Shown here piece after piece: positions 15,564 through 24,033 of a DNA stretch of 24,482 bases. The stretch covers positions 1-24,482 of the forward strand of contig CAZOSF010000037.1 of NCBI GenBank assembly GCA_964582415.1, given 5' to 3'. Both the position numbers and the translations under genes were made by a program. The notes below the pieces were generated by a model, which saw only the letters and a program-made list of their open reading frames with translations, had not been told where the DNA came from and did not search any database. Source of the DNA: CAZOSF01 sp964582415 (GTDB taxonomy: Bacteria > Bacteroidota > Bacteroidia > Flavobacteriales > Flavobacteriaceae). Numbering within the stretch: position 1 is the first letter of the stretch; every line of letters begins with the position of its first letter.

Positions 15564-17123
15564 TTAGTTTGTTAATTCAACACAGATTGGAGAAATCTTC
15601 TTCAATTTGTATCCTGAGTTACCAGAAATGGTAGCGTTGATATCAAAAATCTGAACAGTTTCACCTCTCTTGGCGCGGTTTAGTGCACCTTTGGCCTGCT
15701 GATTCAATTTGGTTCCTTTTACCACTACGGTAGGTTGACCAGATACTTTGAAACTGAAGCCGGTTACGTTAAGATTTAGATCGAAATCGAAATCTTCCAA
15801 CATAGCACCTACACTAGCAATTTCCAACCCTTGACGTTGCATGCGAACACAAGCACCATCTCCGGTTTCCCCACGGATGGTTCCTACGGGACGAGGAATA
15901 TCCTTGATACGGAATTTTTTAGAATCGTTAGCAGTAGATCCATCTGGCAATGTTGCAGTAACATTGATAGTTACTTCTCTACCTTGACCTGGCTTCATTT
16001 CGTACGAAGTACCAGATTTTAAGCTTAATCCAGGAGCATTGGCTTTTACGTTACGAGCACCATCGAATGCGATCGTCATAGGGTTGGTCACCCCACGATA
16101 TACCACGTTCATTTTATCGGCTGCAATCGTAGCAGAATTTGGCTTGTTGATAGTAGCAAATTTCTGATCTACATCCACGCTGATTTCTTCACCATCTTGA
16201 AGGAAGATCAACTTTCCTTTAATTTCGTGATCACCAGGACTACCAGCACCCACTTTTAAAAGGACTTTACCGTCTTGGATTTCGTATTGATTTTCGGCTA
16301 ATGGACGACCATCCATGGTAAGCTCTACCCTGTTTGGACGTGTAGCATCATCCTTACGACCCAATACGATAGCACCATCGAATTGTTCACCAGCATAGTA
16401 GGCCCCTTTAGACTGCTCTAGTAGGGTGGTATACTTGCTCATGGAAACGATGTCTGCTGTCTTTCCAGCCAACATTTTAGATAACAATTCGTTTTGAGTG
16501 TTTTTTACGTCGGCTTGGATTTGAGTAAGTTTTGTTAAGGACGCAATCAATGGGAAACCTTCATAGTTATGACGCAACCAATCTACTTTCTGACCGTCAC
16601 GGTTTTCTACTTTTTCAGTAGAGAAATTGTGATCGATAGAAGCGCGTAGATCTGGGTACAAATTTTCCCCGATGATTTCCAACATTTGCGTACGATAGTT
16701 GTTGATCTTGTCAACGAACTCTTGTCCTTCTGCCTTGTACTTATCAGCATTGAAGAATCTCTGGTCGAAGAAATCGGCTTTATCCATAACTTCATAATCG
16801 CTAGGATCTTCCAAGCCTTTAATTGCTTCGGCCTTCAAACCTTCTAGATAGCTATCTAAGTCGGCTGATATCTGACTAACTTGTTTTGCTTTTGAATTCA
16901 ACTCACCGTATTGGGCGGGACTTTCGCTGGCTTTAACACCAAGGTTTTCCATAAACGCCACGTTACGAGAAGCCGTATCGTCGTTAGCCTGTTCAATCTT
17001 TTCGTTCAATAGTCCAAATGCAGAGAGTACCTCTTTGGACATGTTCAGTGCAAGCATAGCGATGAATACCAGATACATCAGGTTAATCATCTTCTGCCGC
17101 GGTGATAGTTTTCCACTTGCCAT
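15564..17123 (-). CDS. gldM: Type IX secretion/gliding motor protein GldM (PorM)
   Basis: 519-residue inner membrane protein: a short cytoplasmic N-terminus (MASGKLSPRQK), one membrane helix (about residues 12-29) and a long periplasmic part that in known structures forms four domains as a dimeric shaft. With GldL it makes the proton-driven rotary motor powering type IX secretion and gliding. Arg9, reported as functionally important in GldM, is present at the same number. The helix sequence LMYLVFIAMLALNMSKEVL is highly typical of the family. The C-terminal region ends in YKLKKISPICVEL. It lies 44 bases after gldL and 11 before gldN. Confidence 0.96.
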   Translation of the reverse strand: MASGKLSPRQKMINLMYLVFIAMLALNMSKEVLSAFGLLNEKIEQANDDTASRNVAFMENLGVKASESPAQYGELNSKAKQVSQISADLDSYLEGLKAEAIKGLEDPSDYEVMDKADFFDQRFFNADKYKAEGQEFVDKINNYRTQMLEIIGENLYPDLRASIDHNFSTEKVENRDGQKVDWLRHNYEGFPLIASLTKLTQIQADVKNTQNELLSKMLAGKTADIVSMSKYTTLLEQSKGAYYAGEQFDGAIVLGRKDDATRPNRVELTMDGRPLAENQYEIQDGKVLLKVGAGSPGDHEIKGKLIFLQDGEEISVDVDQKFATINKPNSATIAADKMNVVYRGVTNPMTIAFDGARNVKANAPGLSLKSGTSYEMKPGQGREVTINVTATLPDGSTANDSKKFRIKDIPRPVGTIRGETGDGACVRMQRQGLEIASVGAMLEDFDFDLNLNVTGFSFKVSGQPTVVVKGTKLNQQAKGALNRAKRGETVQIFDINATISGNSGYKLKKISPICVELTN

Positions 17124-17167
17124 TTTCTGTTCTTTTTAAGATTACTGAATTGTCGTGATAAACTATC

Positions 17168-17812
17168 TTATCCTCTATTACTCATAGCGCTCAACATACC
17201 TCCATATACTCCATTCAAGGAAGAAAGGTTGGAAGCTAGATTTTCCATTTGAGCTTTCAATAGGGCCGCATTTTCGGCAACTTCTTCGTTAACTTGTGCT
17301 TGACGACTGGTAGATTCAACCTGTACTTTATACAAACTGTTCAATGATTCCATTTGAGCAGCCGCTAGCGCCATTTCTTCGCTATACTTTTTAGTTGAAT
17401 TCATTGCTTCAGTTGTTGGAGCAATACTCTTAGCAGCACCTTCGAAAGAACGGATGCTTTCTCCTAGGCTGTTCATCAATTCAGAATCGATACGTGCCTC
17501 TTTCAACATCTCGTCTAATTTTTTGCTAAGGATACCCTGAGCGTCTTGTGCTTGTTCTTTTTTGTCTTTTGCTTTACCTCCAGCAAGTTCTGGATAAACC
17601 AAAGACCAATCTAGATCGTCTTCTACTGGCTCGAATGCCGAGATTGCGAAGATGATTGCTTCTGTAATCAAACCAACGGCTAGTAGTACACCACCGTTAA
17701 GGGGGCCTAATTCCCAGTGAAGAATTTTGAAAAGTGCTCCTAGAATTACTACAGAAGCTCCAAGCCCGTAGGCCATGTTAAACAGTTTCTTGGATGATTT
17801 TGACTGTGCCAT
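17168..17812 (-). CDS. gldL: Type IX secretion/gliding motor protein GldL (PorL)
   Basis: 214-residue inner membrane protein with two membrane helices (about residues 12-32 and 40-60) and a long cytoplasmic region, largely helical, from about residue 75. GldL forms the pentameric stator-like ring around the GldM dimer. The membrane residues reported as essential for proton flow in Flavobacterium (Tyr13, Lys27, His30, Glu49) are all matched here with an offset of two: Tyr15, Lys29, His32, Glu51, and a second acidic residue at Glu61. The motor therefore looks functional. The gldK-gldL spacer (58 bases) contains TTAAG three times in tandem (17823-17837). Confidence 0.96.
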   Translation of the reverse strand: MAQSKSSKKLFNMAYGLGASVVILGALFKILHWELGPLNGGVLLAVGLITEAIIFAISAFEPVEDDLDWSLVYPELAGGKAKDKKEQAQDAQGILSKKLDEMLKEARIDSELMNSLGESIRSFEGAAKSIAPTTEAMNSTKKYSEEMALAAAQMESLNSLYKVQVESTSRQAQVNEEVAENAALLKAQMENLASNLSSLNGVYGGMLSAMSNRG

Positions 17813-17822
17813 AATACAATAA

Positions 17823-17837
17823 TTAAGTTAAGTTAAG
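17823..17837. repeat. Three tandem TTAAG units upstream of gldL
   Basis: Perfect 5-base tandem repeat, three copies, within the 58-base gldK-gldL spacer and about 10 bases upstream of the gldL ATG. Slippage here would alter spacing in the leader. No function is known. Confidence 0.6.
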
Positions 17838-17870
17838 TTTAAAAGGTTGGTAATTTATGCTGTGAAACGC

Positions 17871-19247
17871 TTATCGGGCGTCTCCAAAACTTCGGTTCAT
17901 GGTTACATCTGTACCCATATAATCCTGAACAGTTCGGAAACCGATGTAGCTACGCGCAGAATCGGCATACTCGTAATCACGAGTACTCACCTGCAGGAAG
18001 TACGCAACATCTTTCCAGGAACCACCACGTACAACTTTACGCATGTTCTCAGGATCATTTACACTTGGGTTCATTGAAGAAGAATACTCGTAAGATCCGG
18101 GATCGTAAGAGGAGTCTACCCATTCGCTCACGTTTCCGGCCATGTTGTATAGGTCGAAATCGTTAGGCTCATAAGCGTCCACCTCCACGGTGTATAGGGC
18201 TTGATCTGCTGCATAATCACCACGCAAGGGTTTGAAGTTTGCCATGAAACAACCGCGATCGTTCTTAGCGTATGGACCTCCCCAAGGGAATGTCGCGGAT
18301 TCTAAACCACCTCGGGCTGCATATTCCCATTCTGCCTCGCTAGGAAGACGGAAGGAATTCACATAAGGGCGGTTGCGTGATTTTTGATATGCATTCTTGT
18401 ATAAGGTTCTCCAAGCACAAAATGCTTTGGCTTGTTTCCAGTTCACTCCTACAACAGGGTAGTCACCATAGGCCTCATGCCAGAAATAATCATTGTGCAT
18501 TGGCTCGTTGTAAGAATAATTAAAGTCTTTGATCCAAACAGTAGTGTCTGGGTAAATGTTTACTTCTTCTTTCTTGATGAAGTCACGACGTCTCTGCCCT
18601 TTGGCTTTTGCGGCCGCTTGAATGTCCAAGTAGGTATATTGGAAATTCAATTTGCTCACATCGATGGTTCTTTGACCATTGTAGGCTTCTTCAGCAGGGA
18701 TGTACATGGTGTCCATCACCTCACTGTAATATTCGTCTGGATACTCCGCGGTATCCCATATAATGTCTACATCACGGTTGATCTTTCTACCTGCGTAGAA
18801 ATCCTCACCCATTCCGTAGTAATTATCGTAGTTATACTGCTCCCAAGGAGTCATTTCTTCGTTCTCTTGGTCTACAAAAGCAAACTCTCCAATACCACCA
18901 TCACCAGGGGTAGCACCCACCTCATCGGCTAAAATAGCCAACTTAAGTCTCACGATAGAGTCTTTAACCCAGTTTACAAATTGACGGTATTCGGCGTTGG
19001 AAATCTCTGTTTCGTCCATGTAGAAGGAACGAACGGTTACGGTTCTTGTAGGAGCATCGTTTACCGCAACAAAATCGTCATCTGCTTTACCCATGAGGAA
19101 AGAACCACCGGGAATCAGCGTCATACCATAGGGCTTTTCAGGATACCATTTTTTGCCTTTTGCTCCTACTAGTTCACCACGGTCTTTTTTACCGCTACAA
19201 CTAAACAATAAGGCAATTATCGCAGAAATTGCAATTAGCTTCTTCAT
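17871..19247 (-). CDS. gldK: Type IX secretion/gliding lipoprotein GldK (PorK)
   Basis: 458-residue outer membrane lipoprotein. The N-terminus is a short hydrophobic signal with lipobox LFSC, so Cys17 is lipidated. The residues after Cys (SGKKDR) are not the acid-rich export signal of surface-exposed Bacteroidetes lipoproteins, which fits a periplasm-facing anchor. The mature part is an FGE-sulfatase-type (formylglycine-generating-enzyme-like) fold: TLIPGGSFLMGKADDDF at about 44-60, EISNAEYRQFVNWV, FRLPSEAEWEYAARGG, NMAGNVSEWVDSSYDPG and VVRGGSW near the end. No catalytic Cys pair of true FGE enzymes is evident, as expected for GldK. It pairs with GldN in the periplasmic ring. It is the first gene of gldKLMN and has its own promoter. 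Confidence 0.95.
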   Translation of the reverse strand: MKKLIAISAIIALLFSCSGKKDRGELVGAKGKKWYPEKPYGMTLIPGGSFLMGKADDDFVAVNDAPTRTVTVRSFYMDETEISNAEYRQFVNWVKDSIVRLKLAILADEVGATPGDGGIGEFAFVDQENEEMTPWEQYNYDNYYGMGEDFYAGRKINRDVDIIWDTAEYPDEYYSEVMDTMYIPAEEAYNGQRTIDVSKLNFQYTYLDIQAAAKAKGQRRRDFIKKEEVNIYPDTTVWIKDFNYSYNEPMHNDYFWHEAYGDYPVVGVNWKQAKAFCAWRTLYKNAYQKSRNRPYVNSFRLPSEAEWEYAARGGLESATFPWGGPYAKNDRGCFMANFKPLRGDYAADQALYTVEVDAYEPNDFDLYNMAGNVSEWVDSSYDPGSYEYSSSMNPSVNDPENMRKVVRGGSWKDVAYFLQVSTRDYEYADSARSYIGFRTVQDYMGTDVTMNRSFGDAR

Positions 19248-19283
19248 AGGTAATTAGGTTAAAATGTATAAGATTCAAGGGCG

Positions 19284-19314
19284 TAAACCTATTTATAAAT
19301 TTCGAAATAAACAA
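19284..19314 (-). promoter_or_regulatory. Candidate promoter of the gldKLMN operon
   Basis: On the minus strand a TTG (19314-19312) is followed after 20 bases by TAGGTTTA (19291-19284), which matches TAnnTTTG except the last base. Transcription would start near 19278, giving about 30 bases of leader before the gldK ATG. The 113-base spacer after the ureohydrolase-like gene holds no convincing terminator, so some read-through from topA is possible. Confidence 0.5.
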
Positions 19315-19360
19315 CAAAATTGTGAAAAAACCCCTAAATCTCAAATGCTCTTTTAATTGG

Positions 19361-20524
19361 TTATACTTCGTTCTTTTGGCGGGCTTTATACCACCTTTCA
19401 GGTATTTCCTGATTCGTTGCACTCAAATATTCGCCATAAGTGCATGGTAATAACGTATGTCTTTTCAATTTATTATTTACAGACGAAATAAATGGCAATT
19501 CAATCCACCATCTACCTGTCTTCCGACTCTTTTTAAATACCAAAACTTCATCGTTCACAGGCACTTGATACGTGGTATAATTACTTTCTTGGTTAAAATC
19601 ATCATCTTCCACCCTAAAGTTCACCCCTTCCACAAAATACCATAGCACCTGCGCCAATAGGGTGGCTGCGCTCTCCGCCTGCTCAAACTCCTTCAACTCA
19701 TACAGTCCGAATGATGTTACTCGATTACTGATACCGGCATAACGAGCAATGGCACAAATCTCTCGACCATCGAATCCGTTCGGACTTTTGTAATACTTAT
19801 AACTCAACTCCCCGCTTTTTATTGCCGCCACATCCATGGCTACGATATCGGCATCCCTCAATATGGGCTCTACTTCGGTGATGTCCCTGGTAACAGCACC
19901 AAGGCGATAAGCATCAAAATAGAGCTTATCCATGAGTGCAATCTCTTCCGGTGGGTTGAAATAGGACTGATAGCCGAGCACACTATAATTAAATAGGTTG
20001 TAGGGTTGGTCTACAATGATTTTCCCTACATATGATTTATTATTAATGGGCTTTTCAGCATCTCCCAGATCGAATCGATGGTCTATGTTTACCAAGTTCA
20101 CCATTTTTCCAATGGAATCGTAGGCGCGGTACTGACTGTAAAGCAAATCCTGGCTTCCGCCAAGGATCAAGGGTATGATGTTCTTCTGAAGTAGCGCTTC
20201 CACCACGGTTCTGAAGGCAAAATAGGTGTCTTCCACACTATTTCCGGGTTCAATATCCCCTAAATCAACCATCTTTTCTGTCCAATTCCCGGGGTATAAG
20301 CCATAAAAAGCCTTTCGAATCCCATCGAAATTCAAAACTTCTCCCTTATAGTCGATATCTTTTCGATTTTCCTTTACCCCAAGGATGGCAAAGGCCACTT
20401 TTTCCATATTCGGTAAAACGCCTTTCTCCGCATGCACACCAACTTGCTTTCCCAAGGTGCCGACAGGCAATACTTCACGGTGTGCCAGAACCGATTTCGA
20501 GAGGGGTGAGAGAAACTCTATCAT
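19361..20524 (-). CDS. Ureohydrolase (arginase/formimidoylglutamase)-fold protein with degraded metal site
   Basis: 387-residue protein with the arginase-family core at about residues 40-300 and an extra C-terminal region of about 80 residues. Relatives are usually annotated as formimidoylglutamase or arginase. However, the binuclear Mn ligand motifs are altered. GGDH is GGSQ (122-125), DAHxD is DHRFD (148-152) so the His is Arg150, and SxDxD is AMDVA (229-233) so the second Asp is Ala. Asp148, Asp152 and Asp231 remain. Hydrolase activity is therefore doubtful; a binding or structural role is more likely (inference). The ATG overlaps the topA stop as ATGA, and gldK follows in the same direction. 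I do not assign hutG. Confidence 0.78.
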   Translation of the reverse strand: MIEFLSPLSKSVLAHREVLPVGTLGKQVGVHAEKGVLPNMEKVAFAILGVKENRKDIDYKGEVLNFDGIRKAFYGLYPGNWTEKMVDLGDIEPGNSVEDTYFAFRTVVEALLQKNIIPLILGGSQDLLYSQYRAYDSIGKMVNLVNIDHRFDLGDAEKPINNKSYVGKIIVDQPYNLFNYSVLGYQSYFNPPEEIALMDKLYFDAYRLGAVTRDITEVEPILRDADIVAMDVAAIKSGELSYKYYKSPNGFDGREICAIARYAGISNRVTSFGLYELKEFEQAESAATLLAQVLWYFVEGVNFRVEDDDFNQESNYTTYQVPVNDEVLVFKKSRKTGRWWIELPFISSVNNKLKRHTLLPCTYGEYLSATNQEIPERWYKARQKNEV

Positions 20525-23016
20525 TTTTTCTTAGTGGTAGACTTTTTAGTGGTTCGTTTCTTTCCGGTTTGTTTTTTATCCAATAGCGCCTCCACTTCTT
20601 CTAGTGTAAGGCTTTCCGCTTTGGTGTTTTTAGGTAGTTCTGCCTTCGATTTACCTTTGATGGCAAATAATTTACCCCAGCGACCTTTTTCAACACGAAT
20701 TCCTTTATCCGGCCATTCCTTTACCAACTTCTCAATCTCCTTCTGTTTTTTATCCTCTATCAATTCAATGATATCGGCTTCGGTTAGGTTATCGAAATCG
20801 TATTTCTTGTTCACATTGATGAACATATTGTTCCATTTAATAAATGGGCCAAATCTTCCTTTCCCTTTTTGAACCGGTAACCCTTCATACTTATATATAG
20901 GTGCATCGGCTGTCTTTTTCTTTTCGATCAATTCGCGAGCCTTTTCTTCGGTCACTTCCAAGGGGTCCATTCCCTCCGGGAGAGAGATGAACTTTTTTCC
21001 CCAGCGTACGTACGGGCCATACCTTCCATTGGCCACCTCCACATCGGCTCCTTCATAATTTCCAAGTTGTTTTGGCAATTTGAAAAGGTCCAATACCTCC
21101 TCGAAGGTCACTAAGTGCAACTGCTGATCGGGACGAAGGCTGGCAAATTGTTTCTCTTCATCCTCGGGGCCACCAATTTGGGCCATGGGGCCAAATTTTC
21201 CTAATCGCACCAAAACCGTTTTACCTGTTTTGGGATCCTCTCCTAAAATGCGTTCCCCACTTTCACGTTCGGCATTTTCCTCTACGTCTTCAACTTTCGG
21301 ATGGAATTTTTCGTAGAAATCCTTCATCATTTCCGTCCACTCCTCCTTACCATCCGCGATATCATCGAAATCCTCCTCAACCTTTGCAGTGAAGTTATAA
21401 TCTAAAATGTCGTTGAAATGTTCTACCAAGAAGTCATTCACAATAATCCCAATATCCGTAGGCACCAACTTTCCTTTATCACTACCCACCGTTTCGGTGA
21501 GTAGCTTATTTTTTAAATCGCTTCCTTTCAGTACCCATTGGGTATATTTACGTTCTGTCCCCTCTACCGTTCCTTTTTCAACATAATTACGTTGCATGAT
21601 AGTGGAAATTGTAGGCGCATAGGTAGAAGGCCGTCCAATTCCCAATTCTTCCAACTGCTTTACCAAAGATGCTTCGGTGTAACGATAGGGCGGACGCGTA
21701 AAACGCTGGGTTGCGGTAATCCATTTTCTTTCCAGGCTATCTCCTTCATTCAAATTTGGGAGCATCCCATCCTGTTCTTCCTCATCATAATCGGTTCCTT
21801 CCAGATAGACTTTCAGGAATCCATCGAATTTGATCATCTCCCCATAGGCAGTAAAATGTTCCGACACGGGAGTACTGGATTCGATGTCAATTTTCACTTG
21901 GGTACGTTCTAATTTGGCATCGCTCATCTGACTGGCAAGGGTTCGTTTCCAAATAAGGTCGTACAAACGCATGGCATCCCTTTCCCCTTCTATTTGATTC
22001 CTCGACATATCCGTAGGACGAATGGCTTCGTGGGCTTCTTGAGCTCCTTTTGTTTTTCCCTTGTAGTTTCGTGGCTTACTGTAAGCTGCGCCATAGGAAG
22101 ATTCAATTTCCCTCTGGGCAGCTGCTTTCGCTTCGTCCGACAGGTTCACACTGTCGGTTCTCATATAGGTAATCAATCCGGATTCGTACAAACGCTGTGC
22201 AATGGTCATCGTTTTCTTCACCGAGAAGTACAACTTCCTGGAAGCTTCCTGTTGCAAGGTAGAGGTGGTGAATGGAGGGGCTGGTGATTTAGAGGCGGGC
22301 TTTTTCGTAAGCTCCCCTATCTTATAGCCGGCACCTATGTTTGCTTCTAAAAAAGCCTGAGCTTCTGCTTCAGTATCGAAATTCTTCAGCAATTTTGCTT
22401 TAAAGCTGTTCCCCTCTTCTGTTAGGAATTCGGCATCGATGCGATAAGAAGCGACGGGCTGAAAGGCTTCAATTTCACGTTCCCGCTCTACGATTAGTCG
22501 AACGGCAACACTTTGAACCCTCCCGGCTGAAGTACCAGGCTTCACCTTTTTCCAAAGCACTGGAGACAATTCATAACCTACCAGACGGTCCAATACCCTG
22601 CGGGCCTGTTGTGCATTCACCAGGTTGTAATCTATTTTACGAGGGTTTTCGATGGCCTTTAAAATCGCCGTTTTGGTAATCTCATGGAATACAATCCGCT
22701 TCGTCTTAGCATCCTCTAGGTTAAGAGACTCTGCCAAATGCCAAGCAATGGCCTCCCCTTCTCGGTCCTCATCACTCGCTAGCCAGACAGTATCTGCCTT
22801 TTGCGCCAAGGTCTTTAGTTCTTTCACCAAGTTTCGTTTGTCTCGGCTGATGGTATACTTAGGGGTAAAGTTACCTTCCACATCCACTCCCAACTCTTTG
22901 GAGGGCAGGTCGGCAATATGGCCAAAACTTGAGGCCACTTTATATTCTTTCCCTAAAAAACGTTCGATTGTTTTGGCTTTCGCCGGAGACTCAACGATCA
23001 CTAAATTCTTCGCCAT
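20521..23016 (-). CDS. topA: DNA topoisomerase I
   Basis: 831-residue type IA topoisomerase that relaxes negatively supercoiled DNA through a 5'-phosphotyrosine link. The TOPRIM domain starts LVIVESPAKAKTIERFL with Glu9 and has the acidic triad SDEDREGE (Asp82, Asp84, Glu86). The active-site segment LITYMRTDS gives catalytic Tyr284. The C-terminal third replaces the Cys4 zinc fingers of the E. coli enzyme by about four topoisomerase C-terminal repeats, seen as GKFGPMAQIG, NGRYGPYVRWG, KGRFGPFIKWN and KGRWGKLFAIKG, followed by a Lys/Thr tail. I find no cysteine in the whole protein. The stop overlaps the start of the ureohydrolase-like gene, so the two are co-translated. Confidence 0.97.
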   Translation of the reverse strand: MAKNLVIVESPAKAKTIERFLGKEYKVASSFGHIADLPSKELGVDVEGNFTPKYTISRDKRNLVKELKTLAQKADTVWLASDEDREGEAIAWHLAESLNLEDAKTKRIVFHEITKTAILKAIENPRKIDYNLVNAQQARRVLDRLVGYELSPVLWKKVKPGTSAGRVQSVAVRLIVEREREIEAFQPVASYRIDAEFLTEEGNSFKAKLLKNFDTEAEAQAFLEANIGAGYKIGELTKKPASKSPAPPFTTSTLQQEASRKLYFSVKKTMTIAQRLYESGLITYMRTDSVNLSDEAKAAAQREIESSYGAAYSKPRNYKGKTKGAQEAHEAIRPTDMSRNQIEGERDAMRLYDLIWKRTLASQMSDAKLERTQVKIDIESSTPVSEHFTAYGEMIKFDGFLKVYLEGTDYDEEEQDGMLPNLNEGDSLERKWITATQRFTRPPYRYTEASLVKQLEELGIGRPSTYAPTISTIMQRNYVEKGTVEGTERKYTQWVLKGSDLKNKLLTETVGSDKGKLVPTDIGIIVNDFLVEHFNDILDYNFTAKVEEDFDDIADGKEEWTEMMKDFYEKFHPKVEDVEENAERESGERILGEDPKTGKTVLVRLGKFGPMAQIGGPEDEEKQFASLRPDQQLHLVTFEEVLDLFKLPKQLGNYEGADVEVANGRYGPYVRWGKKFISLPEGMDPLEVTEEKARELIEKKKTADAPIYKYEGLPVQKGKGRFGPFIKWNNMFINVNKKYDFDNLTEADIIELIEDKKQKEIEKLVKEWPDKGIRVEKGRWGKLFAIKGKSKAELPKNTKAESLTLEEVEALLDKKQTGKKRTTKKSTTKKK

Positions 23017-23035
23017 GGCAGATAAATTTGGAGTA

Positions 23036-23043
23036 CAAAAGTA
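23036..23043 (-). promoter_or_regulatory. -7 element for topA
   Basis: TACTTTTG on the minus strand is an exact TAnnTTTG match 20-27 bases upstream of the topA ATG. A TTTG (23076-23073) lies 29 bases further up, too far for a standard -33, so only the -7 box is well supported. Confidence 0.5.
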
Positions 23044-23073
23044 TGCGAATTTTTTAATTACCGATTTTTACAC

Positions 23074-23113
23074 AAAAAAAGAAGGGGCTACCTCCTCGAT
23101 GGAATTGCCCCTT
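23074..23113 (-). terminator. Intrinsic terminator after the membrane protein gene
   Basis: Stem AAGGGGC (23082-23088) with GCCCCTT (23107-23113) and an 18-base loop. On the minus strand it is followed by C and seven T residues (complement of 23074-23080). It ends the transcript of the membrane protein gene whose stop is at 23138 and isolates topA transcription. Confidence 0.75.
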
Positions 23114-23137
23114 TATTTATAAAAAAGAACCTCGATT

Positions 23138-23872
23138 TTATGGATTTTCGAAACCGATACTGTCCTTATATATATAGTATACTACAATGTTGGTATAAAA
23201 GCTCGTGACTATGGCCCCCACCCCACAGAGCAGCATCCCTGTTATGGAAGCAAGCAACCCAGAAACGATCATCAAACCAAAGATCATTAGCCAAAACTTG
23301 TTCCCCAACTTGAAGGAAACTTTAATGATTTCCGAGACACTTAAGTTCTCGTTGAAAACTACGATGGGCAAAATGAGTTGCAAAGGCACCATCACATAAA
23401 ATATAGGAAGATAACACAGCAAGACCGCCAGCAAAGCAATCCCTGAAATGGCCAGGGACAACACTAAAAGTTTTACAAAATGTTTTTTTACCAAATAGAA
23501 ATAGCCCGGGCCTTCGGTGGTTCCTTCATAATCGGCATTCTTACAGACATGCAAAAAATTTCCTTGGATGGAAAGCATAAAGGGTTGTATTAGAAAGGAG
23601 ATCACAAATATCATAGCACCCCAGCCAATCATGATTCCGATAGGTATGGTTTCCATGAATTCAGGTCCTCCTCCCGACTGAAGGGCACTTAAATAAAAAG
23701 GCACAAAAGGAAGATAGATAACAAGCATGAAAGGAATGGCTATCAAAATAGAAACGATTCCCGTTAACAAGGCCTGTACCCATACTTTTTTAAATAATTC
23801 GAAACTTTTGGAAAGGATGTCGCCAAAGTCCAAGGGCTGGGCATTCTCAATCCGTTGCAGCAGATGTTCCAT
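23138..23872 (-). CDS. Multi-pass membrane protein of unknown function
   Basis: 244-residue integral membrane protein. After a polar N-terminus (about residues 1-30, with DFGDILSKSFELFKKVW) come hydrophobic segments at about 32-60, 75-100, 132-173 (probably two passes), 191-212 and 213-236, giving roughly six passes. A short charged loop (HVCKNADYEGT, about 108-118) sits in the middle. There is no catalytic motif, signal peptide or binding signature that I recognise. Similar FxDILxxSFELFKKVW proteins are common in flavobacteria. It is a single-gene unit, divergent from miaB and closed by its own terminator. Confidence 0.8.
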   Translation of the reverse strand: MEHLLQRIENAQPLDFGDILSKSFELFKKVWVQALLTGIVSILIAIPFMLVIYLPFVPFYLSALQSGGGPEFMETIPIGIMIGWGAMIFVISFLIQPFMLSIQGNFLHVCKNADYEGTTEGPGYFYLVKKHFVKLLVLSLAISGIALLAVLLCYLPIFYVMVPLQLILPIVVFNENLSVSEIIKVSFKLGNKFWLMIFGLMIVSGLLASITGMLLCGVGAIVTSFYTNIVVYYIYKDSIGFENP

Positions 23873-23895
23873 GGTTAGTTGGTTAAAGTTAGTGG

Positions 23896-23910
23896 ATTAA
23901 AGGTAGTAAA
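23896..23910 (-). promoter_or_regulatory. Possible promoter box upstream of the membrane protein gene
   Basis: The minus strand reads TTTACTACCTTTAAT, containing TACCTTTA (TAnnTTTG except the last base), 24 bases before the ATG. The same 15 bases occur immediately upstream of the AsmA-like gene (3822-3836). Neither copy has a clear -33 TTG. Confidence 0.35.
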
Positions 23911-23946
23911 TTCCCTCTATATATCAGATTCAGAAAATACTGCCAT

Positions 23947-23979
23947 TTTGACACATTTGCCGCATAAATTGTATCTTTG
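23947..23979 (+). promoter_or_regulatory. Promoter of miaB
   Basis: TTTG (23947-23950), 21 bases, then TATCTTTG (23972-23979), an exact TAnnTTTG. The arrangement and spacing match those of the initiator tRNA promoter in this window. Transcription would start near 23986. Confidence 0.7.
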
Positions 23980-24033
23980 CCCAGAAACCGCATGGTAATT
24001 GACCAGCACTTTAAAAAGAAGGATCCTCCCACT

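Noticed and set aside
19201..19422. 73-codon minus-strand frame spanning the gldK leader
   Set aside because: It overlaps the end of the ureohydrolase-like gene and the start of gldK in another frame, covers the gldK promoter, and has no recognisable features.
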